Shown: positions 25,989-33,213 of the stretch, one piece after another
Numbering within the stretch: position 1 is the stretch's first letter
How the letters are laid out: each line of letters opens with the position of its first letter
Source: Saprospiraceae bacterium
GTDB lineage: Bacteria > Bacteroidota > Bacteroidia > Bacteroidales > JAIPBB01
Length of the DNA: 41,796 nt
Reading direction: 5' to 3'
Assembly (NCBI GenBank): GCA_021739805.1
Contig: JAIPBB010000008.1
Coordinates: 1-41,796, forward strand
Notes under the pieces: model-generated
Databases searched by the model: none
What the model saw: only the letters and a program-made list of their open reading frames with translations
Told to the model about the DNA's origin: nothing
Made by a program: the position numbers and the translations under genes

Positions 25989-27932
25989 TTATCCTTTTAA
26001 TTTTTCGAGCTTTAAATTTAAGGCTTCCCAATTTTTCATTTCTTCTTCAATATTGTTTTTCAGCTCTTTGTAATTCTGGAATATTTCATTAAAATCATTT
26101 TCTTCCGGTATTTTGTGCGGTTCTGCCAATAAACTATCAATATGCTGAATTTTCTCTTCAAGTTCTTCAATAGTTTTCTCACTTTTATTTATTTGATTAG
26201 ATGTTTTTCGTATTTCTTTTTCAACTTCTTTTTTTCTCTCCCATTGAATTTTATTATCAGACATTGGAATGTCTTGCTTATTAGTTGCTTTTGCAGAATT
26301 TATTTCCAGTTCTTTTAAATTTTCTATTTTTCTGGATTCTAAAAAGTCATATATATCGCCAATATATTCTCTTATTTTTTGATTTTTAAATTCAAAAACT
26401 TTATTGGTCAATCCTTGTAAAAAATCACGGTCATGAGAAACAATAATTAAAGCACCATCATATCTTAACAGGGCATTTTTTAAGATATCTTTTGATGGCA
26501 TATCAAGATGGTTTGTTGGTTCATCTAGAACTAAAAGGTTTACCGGACTTAATAGAAGTTTTGCAAGTGCTAGCCTTGATTTTTCGCCACCTGAAAGTAC
26601 TTTAACTTTTTTATCTATTGTTTCACCACTAAAAAGAAAGCTTCCTAATATGCTTCTAATTCTGCTTCTAATATCACCAACTGCAACATCATCAATTGTT
26701 TGAAAAACAGTTTTATTTTGATCGAGAAGTTCTGTCTGGTTTTGGGCATAGTATCCAATTTCAACATTAAATCCTAAGTTGGCTTTACCATGATGTTCTA
26801 ATTCATTAACTATTATTCTTGAAAGAGTTGTCTTTCCCTCACCATTTTTACCAACAAAAGCAATAAAATCATTTTTAAGAACAGCAAAATTCAAATCCTT
26901 TAATACTAGTTTATCACCATAGTTTTTGCTTAAGTTTTCAGCTTCAAAAACAACTTTACCTGAACGTGGAGCAGGAGGAAACTTAAAGTGAATTGCAGAA
27001 GAATCAACATCATCAATTTCAATTTTATCAATTTTATTAAGTCGCTTTACTCTTGATTGAACTTGCCTTGCTTTTGACTCTTTGTATCTAAACCGATTTA
27101 TGAATTTTTCAATATCTGCAATTTCTTTTTGTTGGTTTGAGAAAGTGGCAATTTGATTTTCGCGCTGTTCTTGTCTAAGAATGACATAATCAGAATATCC
27201 GGCTGAAAAATCATAAATTTTCCCTAAAGAAATTTCAATTGTACGTTTTGTAATATTATCGAGAAAGGCTCTGTCGTGAGAAACTAAGACAACAGCACCT
27301 GGATAATTTATTAGAAACTCTTCCAACCATTGTATGGATTCAATATCTAAATGATTTGTAGGTTCATCAAGAAGTATTAGATTTGGCTTTTGAAGAAGAA
27401 TTTTGGCTAATTCAATCCTCATTTGCCAACCACCACTAAATTCATTCACCGGTTTAGTAAATTCATCAGATGAAAACCCTAAACCCAATAAAATCTTTTC
27501 TGTGTCAACTTGAATTGTATTTCCACCAATAAAATCAAATCGTTCGTTTGCTTCGTTAAGTTGATTTAGGAGCTTTAAATAACCACTTGATTCATAATCT
27601 GTTCGCCTTGATATTTCAGAAGTGTAATTTGTAATCTTTGCTTCTAATTCAAAAATTTCACTAAAAGATGTTAAAGCTTCATCGAAAACTGTATTATTAT
27701 TTTTTCCGGTTATCTTTTCCTGAGGTAAAAAGCCAATTGATAATCCACCTGCATTAATAACACTTCCTTTTTCAGGTTCAATTTCACCAACAATAATTTT
27801 CAATAAAGTAGTTTTTCCTGCTCCATTTTTTCCAACAAGACCTATTCTGTCTTTTTTATTAATAATAAAAGACACATCATTAAAGAGGTATTCGCCTGTA
27901 AAATGAATTGAAAGTTTATTTATTGTTATCAT
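25989..27932 (-). CDS. ABC-F family ATPase
   Basis: A 647-residue soluble protein with two ATP-binding cassettes and no membrane segment, the ABC-F arrangement. Such proteins bind the ribosomal E site and relieve stalled translation or confer antibiotic resistance. Domain 1 has GKNGAGKT (residues 34-41), FSGGWQMR signature and LILLDEPTNHLD; domain 2 has GKNGEGKT, LSGGEKSR and LLVLDEPTNHLD, so both sites look active. The interdomain linker (about 235-310; RFRYKESKARQVQSRVKRLNK in its centre) is of moderate, housekeeping type length. The C-terminus (about 540-647) is a Lys/Glu-rich coiled coil (RKKEVEKEIRKTSNQINKSE), as in Uup/YheS-type members. A -7 box lies 20 bases upstream of the start. Confidence 0.93.
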   Translation of the reverse strand: MITINKLSIHFTGEYLFNDVSFIINKKDRIGLVGKNGAGKTTLLKIIVGEIEPEKGSVINAGGLSIGFLPQEKITGKNNNTVFDEALTSFSEIFELEAKITNYTSEISRRTDYESSGYLKLLNQLNEANERFDFIGGNTIQVDTEKILLGLGFSSDEFTKPVNEFSGGWQMRIELAKILLQKPNLILLDEPTNHLDIESIQWLEEFLINYPGAVVLVSHDRAFLDNITKRTIEISLGKIYDFSAGYSDYVILRQEQRENQIATFSNQQKEIADIEKFINRFRYKESKARQVQSRVKRLNKIDKIEIDDVDSSAIHFKFPPAPRSGKVVFEAENLSKNYGDKLVLKDLNFAVLKNDFIAFVGKNGEGKTTLSRIIVNELEHHGKANLGFNVEIGYYAQNQTELLDQNKTVFQTIDDVAVGDIRSRIRSILGSFLFSGETIDKKVKVLSGGEKSRLALAKLLLSPVNLLVLDEPTNHLDMPSKDILKNALLRYDGALIIVSHDRDFLQGLTNKVFEFKNQKIREYIGDIYDFLESRKIENLKELEINSAKATNKQDIPMSDNKIQWERKKEVEKEIRKTSNQINKSEKTIEELEEKIQHIDSLLAEPHKIPEENDFNEIFQNYKELKNNIEEEMKNWEALNLKLEKLKG

Positions 27933-27952
27933 CGCTTGATTTAAAAACGGGG

Positions 27953-27960
27953 CAAAGATA
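27953..27960 (-). promoter_or_regulatory. Putative -7 box of the ABC-F gene
   Basis: On the minus strand TATCTTTG matches TAnnTTTG, 20 bases before the start codon. Confidence 0.45.
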
Positions 27961-28323
27961 AGGCTTATATTGTAAGATTGAAAAGATAGAGTAACAGATA
28001 AAATCTTAAATTATAAAGATGTGAAGATGCAAGATTATCTATCATAATGAAATATTATGAACTCTATATCAAAATTTATCTCTAAAGAAAGAATGTTCGA
28101 AATAAATTAATATCAATTAACGATTTTAGATATTTCAAACTTAGTAGAGGTTTTTAGCCACTTCACAAATCGTTAATCGATATACCCTATTCTTAAATCA
28201 ATTTAAATTTATTTTATTTACAATCACTATTCAAACTTTCACTAATTACCTACTGACTATTGCTCACTGATAAACGAATACCGATTACTACTTCCGACTT
28301 CCAAGTACTCAAGCCATTCAAGT

Positions 28324-28342
28324 ACTCTAGGCACTCCAAACT
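28324..28342 (+). repeat. Left copy of a 19-bp inverted repeat flanking gatE-gatD
   Basis: actctaggcactccaaact here is the exact reverse complement of 31889-31907, on the other side of gatD. The surrounding bases (about 28305-28360) are also rich in cactcc/caagtactc phrases, though they match the right-hand array only loosely. Confidence 0.8.
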
Positions 28343-28426
28343 TCATGCACTCCCTACACATCATTTTCTGTTTACAAGTTTTAAATATTCAAACAAAAAC
28401 AAATTTTTAGATTTCATAATTTTCCC

Positions 28427-28434
28427 TACTTTTG
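28427..28434 (+). promoter_or_regulatory. Putative -7 box of the gatE-gatD operon
   Basis: TACTTTTG matches the Bacteroidota TAnnTTTG element, 39 bases before the gatE start codon. It suggests the archaeal-type genes are read by the host sigma factor. No clear -33 TTG is seen. Confidence 0.45.
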
Positions 28435-28473
28435 GGGATTTTATTGAAATTACCAAAAATTGGATTTTATATA

Positions 28474-30441
28474 ATGAAGAACGAAAGTTTTAACCCACAG
28501 AAAAATTACGAAGAAAGCCAGCAGAAAGTCGGATATATCGTTAGAAAGAAAGCCACACAGGCTGATTACGATAGAATCGGATTTATGTCCGGGCTTGAAG
28601 TTCATCAACAATTATTAACCAAAGAAAAACTTTTTTGTAGATGCCCTGCCGGGCTTTTTCATGAAAGTGATGATTATGATGCAGAGGTTATTCGTCATAT
28701 GCGACCAACTTTAAGCGAACTTGGTGAATATGACGGAACCGCATTAATGGAATTCCGAACACGAAAAGAAATAGTTTACAGAGTAAAGCATGAAACAACA
28801 TGCACTTATGAAGTGGATGACACTCCTCCATTTCATGTTGACAATGATGCCGTTGAAATTTCATTGTTAATTTCACTATTATCAAAATTGAATATTGTTG
28901 GTGAAATCCACGTTACAAGAAAACAATATTTGGACGGCAGTATTCCTACAGGTTTTCAAAGAACTGCAATTATTGGTGTTGAAGGAGAAATTCAGTTAAG
29001 ACATAAAAAAATAAGACTTATTCAATTAAGCCTTGAAGAAGACTCATGCAGGGAAATTTCAGACATTGGACATACCAGGATTTATAAAACTGATAGATTA
29101 GGGATGCCTTTGATTGAAACGGTTACTTATCCCGATATGGTGAATCCTGATGAAGTTAAAGAAGCTTGCAATTATATTAGGTTTTTAAATAGAAGTACCG
29201 GGCTTGTTAGAACAGGAATTGGTGCAGGACGACAAGATGTTAATGTTAGCTGCCGGGGTGGTTCCAGAGTTGAAATCAAGGGTGTTGCTCACACAAAATG
29301 GATTCCTGAACTTACTCACAACGAATGTTTCAGGCAGTGGGCATTGCTTCAAATCAAAGATATTTTAAACAGCAAAATCTCTGATACAAAAAACTGGAAA
29401 ATCAATCATAAGGAACTTAGCATACAAAATTTTGATTATCCATGTGATAATATTAAAGTTACACAAGAAAATAATCATAAAATTATTGCGGTAAATCTTC
29501 CGGGATTTGAAGGAACTTTATCATATTTCACTCAGCCCGGTCAATGCTTTGCCAATGAATTTTCTGATAGATTAAAAGTTATTGCCTGTATTGAAAAACC
29601 AAATATGATTCATTCCGAAACCTTGGATCAAACTTTGGCTAACGAAGACCTTAATAGAATAAAAAAGATTCTTGATGCAAAAGATGGAGATGCTCAAATA
29701 ATTTTCTGGGGACCTGAAGATGACGTTGAAACAGCTTTAGTTGTAATTGAAGAAAGATGTCAGATGGCTTTTGAAGGAGTTCCTGAAGAAACCCGAAAAT
29801 CATTCGAAGATGGATCAACAATTTTTGAAAGAGTGCTTCCCGGTGCCGACCGTATGTATCCTGACACTGATACAGCTCCAATTCCTCTCGAAGATGAATA
29901 CATTGAAACTTTACGAAAGCAAATTCCAAATGACATTGTTGATAGATATAATCAACTTGTAAAATGGAATGTTCCGGAAGATACTCACACTTATATTTTC
30001 AGCAAAAATTTATTTCCATTAATAGAAAAGATTGTTAATGATTTGAATATTGATGCAAGATTTATCGGGACTTTCATGGGACACACTTTGAAATTTGTTG
30101 AAGGTCATTATATCTCCGCTGAGAAGTTTAATTATAACATTATTTTCGACCTTTTTAAATTTTTAAAAGAAAATCAAATTGAATTAAGAATTGCCAAAAG
30201 AATGCTCCAACATATTTTTGAACATCCAAAAATGGATTTTGATTCAATTCTTTCGATAATAAAATTTAAGAAAATCAGTAAAGATGAAATACTGGGTAAA
30301 ATACCTTTCTTGCTAAATAAATTTGATGAAATAAAGATTTCGGATAAAGAACAGGACAAAACAGATTGGATTATGGGGCAGCTTCACAGACTTGCAATTG
30401 GAAATATGTGTTTGACTGAACTTGCTTCCAGTATTAAATAA
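28474..30441 (+). CDS. gatE: Glu-tRNA(Gln) amidotransferase subunit E (archaeal-type GatE)
   Basis: GatE is the kinase/tRNA-binding subunit of GatDE: it phosphorylates Glu on mischarged Glu-tRNA(Gln) and amidates it with ammonia from GatD. The start is the ATG at 28474; fourteen further open codons upstream lie in the leader and across the -7 box region. The 655-residue length equals or slightly exceeds archaeal GatE and is well above GatB (about 475). GatB/GatE cradle motifs are GLEVHQQL (residues 40-47), LFCRCPAG (C55, C57), TLSELGEYDG (79-88), YLDGSIPTGFQRT (142-154), LEEDSC (176-181) and SRVEIKG (264-270). Residues about 280-450 contain an AspRS-like GAD insertion (GTLSYFTQPGQCFANEFSDR), absent from GatB. 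The stretch VPEETRKSFEDGSTIFERV and LPGADRMYPDTDTAP is GatE-specific. The C-terminal 150 residues are the helical/YqeY-like tail. gatD follows 32 bases later. Confidence 0.95.
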   Translation: MKNESFNPQKNYEESQQKVGYIVRKKATQADYDRIGFMSGLEVHQQLLTKEKLFCRCPAGLFHESDDYDAEVIRHMRPTLSELGEYDGTALMEFRTRKEIVYRVKHETTCTYEVDDTPPFHVDNDAVEISLLISLLSKLNIVGEIHVTRKQYLDGSIPTGFQRTAIIGVEGEIQLRHKKIRLIQLSLEEDSCREISDIGHTRIYKTDRLGMPLIETVTYPDMVNPDEVKEACNYIRFLNRSTGLVRTGIGAGRQDVNVSCRGGSRVEIKGVAHTKWIPELTHNECFRQWALLQIKDILNSKISDTKNWKINHKELSIQNFDYPCDNIKVTQENNHKIIAVNLPGFEGTLSYFTQPGQCFANEFSDRLKVIACIEKPNMIHSETLDQTLANEDLNRIKKILDAKDGDAQIIFWGPEDDVETALVVIEERCQMAFEGVPEETRKSFEDGSTIFERVLPGADRMYPDTDTAPIPLEDEYIETLRKQIPNDIVDRYNQLVKWNVPEDTHTYIFSKNLFPLIEKIVNDLNIDARFIGTFMGHTLKFVEGHYISAEKFNYNIIFDLFKFLKENQIELRIAKRMLQHIFEHPKMDFDSILSIIKFKKISKDEILGKIPFLLNKFDEIKISDKEQDKTDWIMGQLHRLAIGNMCLTELASSIK

Positions 30442-30473
30442 AAAAAATCAACAATAAAAAATCATAAATTATT

Positions 30474-31859
30474 ATGAGTGACGATATATTTCAAGGTTAT
30501 AAGGGTAAAGCTTTAGAAATTTTAAAAAAATACAATGTAAGAGTATGGGGTCAGGCGGAAGTTGAAACCACAAGGGGACCATTTAAAGGAACTGTTCTTC
30601 CACGTTCAGAAAATGATGACGATTTGCACATTGTAATGAAAATTATTACCGGTTATAATATTGGCGTGGATGTGAAAACAATAACCAATATGAAAGAAAC
30701 CGGCTATAAAAAAGCTAATTATAAAATACCTGAAAAAGAATTTCCATATACTAAAGGTTTACCAAAAGTTAAATTATTTGGAACAGGAGGAACTATTGCT
30801 TCACGTCTGGATTATCGTACGGGTGCTGTGATTCCTGCATTTTCACCGGGTGAACTTTATGGTGCCGTTCCTGAATTAGCTGATATTTGTAATCTTACGA
30901 CTGAGAAAATATTTGCAGTGTTTTCTGAAAATATGGGACCTGCACAATATATTGCTCTTGCAAAAGCTATTGGTCGTGAAATTGAAAATGGCATTGACGG
31001 AATCGTAATTGGACACGGAACTGACACCTTGCATCATACCGGAGCAGCATTAACTTTTATGGTTCAAAATTCCCCGGTGCCGATTGTTTTAGTTGGCTCA
31101 CAAAGGTCATCCGACAGACCAAGCTCTGATGCAGCTTTAAACCTGCAGCACGCAATGAAAGCAGCCGGACATTCTGATATTGCTGAGGTGATGGTTTGTA
31201 TGTTCGGGCCAACTTCGGATGAATATGGTTTGCTTCACAAAGGAACAAGAGTGAGAAAAATGCACTCATCCTATCGTTCAACATTCAGAACAATTGGTGA
31301 TGTTCCACTGGCAATGATTAATAAAAAAGAAATCACTCATATTAAAAAGGATTATAAACCAAGACGCAAAGACAAGAATGTTAAAATTATGCCTTATTTC
31401 AGCGATAAGGTAACAATGATTTATTATTATCCCGGCATGAAACCCGACACCATTGATGCTTTGGTTGATGCGGGTTATAAGGGAATTATAATAGTAGGAA
31501 CAGGCTTAGGGCATGTTAACAAAGAATTATATCCTGCAATCGAAAGAGCACATGCAAAAGGCGTTCACATGTATATGACTTTACAAACAATCTGGGGCTT
31601 TGTTCACATGTTTGTTTACGATACAGGTCGTGATATGATGGCAAAAGGAATAATTCCCACAGGAAATATGCTTCCTGAAGTTGCTTTTATAAAACTTGGC
31701 TGGGCTTTAGGTCAAACTGACGATCCGGAAGAAGTGAAGAAAATTATGCTTACTTCGATTAATGATGAAATCACCACTCGCGAGCCTTATAACGGTTATC
31801 TTGTTTATCAGGGTGGAATTCCTGAAGTGGAAGATTTTATTAAGAATGTGCATAAGTAG
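30474..31859 (+). CDS. gatD: Glu-tRNA(Gln) amidotransferase subunit D (archaeal-type GatD)
   Basis: GatD is the asparaginase-like glutaminase that releases ammonia for GatE. The 461-residue length matches archaeal GatD (about 435-450), longer than free L-asparaginases (about 330). An N-terminal domain of about 95 residues (DIFQGYKGKALEILKKYNVR, then VETTRGPFKGTVLPRSEND) forms the small barrel that is specific to GatD. The asparaginase core begins at 98 with KLFGTGGTIASR (nucleophile Thr107), has HGTDTLHHTGAAL (Thr183, Asp184) and RKMHSSYRSTFRTIG (candidate catalytic Lys262), so the active site looks complete. YDTGRDMMAKGIIPTGNM and YNGYLVYQGGIPEVEDF close the protein. It is co-transcribed with gatE. 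A degenerate tandem repeat starts one base after its stop and a terminator lies at 31994-32018. Confidence 0.95.
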   Translation: MSDDIFQGYKGKALEILKKYNVRVWGQAEVETTRGPFKGTVLPRSENDDDLHIVMKIITGYNIGVDVKTITNMKETGYKKANYKIPEKEFPYTKGLPKVKLFGTGGTIASRLDYRTGAVIPAFSPGELYGAVPELADICNLTTEKIFAVFSENMGPAQYIALAKAIGREIENGIDGIVIGHGTDTLHHTGAALTFMVQNSPVPIVLVGSQRSSDRPSSDAALNLQHAMKAAGHSDIAEVMVCMFGPTSDEYGLLHKGTRVRKMHSSYRSTFRTIGDVPLAMINKKEITHIKKDYKPRRKDKNVKIMPYFSDKVTMIYYYPGMKPDTIDALVDAGYKGIIIVGTGLGHVNKELYPAIERAHAKGVHMYMTLQTIWGFVHMFVYDTGRDMMAKGIIPTGNMLPEVAFIKLGWALGQTDDPEEVKKIMLTSINDEITTREPYNGYLVYQGGIPEVEDFIKNVHK

Positions 31860-31957
31860 TTTGGAGTGTGGAGTGAGCTAGAGTTTGGAGTTTGGAGTGC
31901 CTAGAGTTTGGAGTTTGGAGTGCCTGGAGTTAGGAGTGAGCTAGAGTTTGGAGTTTG
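31860..31957. repeat. Degenerate tandem array directly after gatD, holding the right copy of the flanking repeat
   Basis: About four to five imperfect units of 17-23 bases built from gagtttggagt, gtgcctaga and gtgagctaga begin right after the gatD stop codon. Positions 31889-31907 (agtttggagtgcctagagt) are the exact reverse complement of 28324-28342 upstream of gatE. Units have no constant spacers, so it is not a CRISPR. Confidence 0.85.
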
Positions 31958-31993
31958 TTAAGTAAATTCAGACTAACTGATACCAAAATATAC

Positions 31994-32018
31994 AGCCGAT
32001 TTTTTGTCGGCTTTTTTA
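31994..32018 (+). terminator. Rho-independent terminator of gatE-gatD
   Basis: agccga (31994-31999) pairs with tcggct (32007-32012) around a 7-base T-rich loop and is followed by six T residues. Confidence 0.8.
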
Positions 32019-32062
32019 TTCGTCTTTTCAAAGCAAAATTAGTTTGTTTCCATAAAAAACCG

Positions 32063-32070
32063 TAAATTTG
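32063..32070 (+). promoter_or_regulatory. Putative promoter of the toxin-antitoxin pair
   Basis: TAAATTTG matches TAnnTTTG, with a TTTG at 32043-32046 as a possible -33 element 16 bases upstream. It lies 48 bases before the antitoxin start. Confidence 0.5.
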
Positions 32071-32117
32071 TGAAAGCTGATATTGCATTATTAAGCGAAG
32101 AAAATTAGAAATTCATA

Positions 32118-32492
32118 ATGGATAATTCATTAGAAAATAAAAGCTTATTATTAAAAAAATTATTGGAAACTAATGCTTTTTGGAGTTTTGATAAAAACAC
32201 AATAAAACCCGAAAATATTAGTGACAATACTCTTATCGAAAATACTTTCATTCATGGTGATGTTGAAGAAATAAAATTCTTATTTCAGCTATACCCAAAA
32301 GAAAAGTTGCTAGATGTTTGGAATGAAAAATTAATTCCAGACGAAAGATATTATAAACTAAACTATTATCTTGGAGTTTGTTTTTTTGAAATACCCAATA
32401 CAAAAGAGTATATTCAAAAAACAAAAATTAAAAATAGTCGATATGAAAAACTTAGACAGCTTGCCATTAAAGACAAAACAAGTATTTCTTGA
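32118..32492 (+). CDS. DUF6922-like protein, putative antitoxin partner
   Basis: A 124-residue soluble protein. The stretch ETNAFWSFDKNTIKPENISD, then DNTLIENTFIHGDVEEIKFL and LFQLYPKEKLLDVWNEKLIPDERYYKL-type residues, match the DUF6922 pattern: a short helical protein regularly encoded just before AbiEii-type nucleotidyltransferases. There is no obvious DNA-binding domain. Its last 50 bases overlap the start of the toxin-like gene, so the pair is translationally coupled, which is the usual antitoxin-first order. The role as antitoxin is inferred from order and partner only. The pair has its own promoter-like element and follows the gatD terminator. Confidence 0.7.
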   Translation: MDNSLENKSLLLKKLLETNAFWSFDKNTIKPENISDNTLIENTFIHGDVEEIKFLFQLYPKEKLLDVWNEKLIPDERYYKLNYYLGVCFFEIPNTKEYIQKTKIKNSRYEKLRQLAIKDKTSIS

Positions 32493-33084
32493 ATTGTCAA
32501 CTACGGACTTTGTTAAAGACTATACTTTTGTTGGTGGTTCGGCTTTGAGCATTTATTTGAATCATCGAAAAAGTGAAGATATTGATCTTTTTACATGGAA
32601 TAGTAAAATTGAACGAAATACAATTATTGAGGCTTTAAAAAAGGTTTTTTCTGATAATTTTAATATTGAAAGTATTTCTGAAAAACAAATGGATGTACGA
32701 GTTTTAGATGTTAAATTGACCTTTTTTGCTAATGGATGGGAAAAACTTAAGGAAGGAAAACCATTGGTAAATAATATTCAGATTGCACCAATGGAAATTT
32801 TAACTGCAATGAAATTAAACACATTATTTCTAAGAGCAAAATTCAGAGACTATTACGATTTATTTGTAATAAACAAAGAAGAATATTCAATATCAGACAT
32901 GTATGAAATAATTAAAAATTTTATGCCACAAATTAATAAAAAGTTATTTCAGATGGCTTTAATATTTACTGATGATATTGAAGAAGATAATATTGAATAT
33001 TTAGAACCAAAATACAAAGTTAAAATAACAGATATTCAGAAGCATTTTGAAAAGAAAGTTTCAAAATTTATAAGAAACACCTGA
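32443..33084 (+). CDS. AbiEii/AbiGii-type nucleotidyltransferase, putative toxin
   Basis: A 213-residue member of the AbiEii/AbiGii toxin family, nucleotidyltransferases that inactivate targets such as tRNA acceptor ends and take part in phage abortive infection (type IV toxin-antitoxin). The ORF is open from 32371, but the ATG at 32443 gives the normal family start MKNLDSLPLKTKQVFLEL. The nucleotidyltransferase motif is complete: FVGGSALSIYLNHRKSEDID, with GGSAL and the metal-binding D-x-D-like EDIDLF at about residues 44-49. A third acidic residue follows in VRVLDVKLTFF. The RAKFRDYYDLFVI segment (about 128-140) is typical of AbiEii. It overlaps the preceding DUF6922-like gene by 50 bases. 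Confidence 0.85.
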   Translation: MKNLDSLPLKTKQVFLELSTTDFVKDYTFVGGSALSIYLNHRKSEDIDLFTWNSKIERNTIIEALKKVFSDNFNIESISEKQMDVRVLDVKLTFFANGWEKLKEGKPLVNNIQIAPMEILTAMKLNTLFLRAKFRDYYDLFVINKEEYSISDMYEIIKNFMPQINKKLFQMALIFTDDIEEDNIEYLEPKYKVKITDIQKHFEKKVSKFIRNT

Positions 33085-33191
33085 TTGTTAGGCAATCTAA
33101 GCTATTAATAACCAAAAATTGGTTTTAAGTGCTTTTCATTTTATATAAATATAAATTTTCAAATAAATCCCACCAAATTCCCGCAGTCTAG

Positions 33192-33199
33192 TATATTTG
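33192..33199 (+). promoter_or_regulatory. Putative -7 box of the secreted EEP protein gene
   Basis: TATATTTG matches TAnnTTTG only 14 bases before the ATG at 33214, implying a very short 5' leader. Confidence 0.45.
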
Positions 33200-33213
33200 C
33201 AAAAATTTTGAAA

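Larger units (their letters stand above)
27933..28473. other. 540-base intergenic stretch before gatE
   Basis: Between the divergent ABC-F and gatE genes. It contains the ABC-F -7 box (27953-27960), a 15-bp inverted repeat with one mismatch across a 40-base loop (28112-28126 and 28167-28181), C/T-rich sequence from about 28240 to 28360 with the 19-bp repeat shared with the far side of gatD (28324-28342), and the gatE -7 box (28427-28434). I see no convincing gene here. Confidence 0.65.

Noticed and set aside
28260..28493. Short open frame upstream of gatE
   Set aside because: Its residues are not protein-like, it covers the 19-bp repeat and the gatE promoter, and it overlaps the gatE start in another frame.
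29651..29929. Minus-strand open frame inside gatE
   Set aside because: Shadow of the gatE coding strand, without start signals or family resemblance.
28474..30441. GatB of the bacterial GatCAB complex
   Set aside because: 655 residues, a GAD-like insertion and the GatE-specific central segment; no gatA or gatC nearby.
30474..31859. Plain cytoplasmic L-asparaginase
   Set aside because: The extra N-terminal barrel domain, the 461-residue length and the adjacent gatE identify GatD.
31860..31957. Tandem repeats as a CRISPR array
   Set aside because: Units are imperfect, 17-23 bases, directly adjacent with no unique spacers, and no cas gene is near.
33208..33213. TTG start two codons before the ATG of the secreted EEP protein
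   Set aside because: The ATG at 33214 gives a standard signal peptide and a usual start codon.
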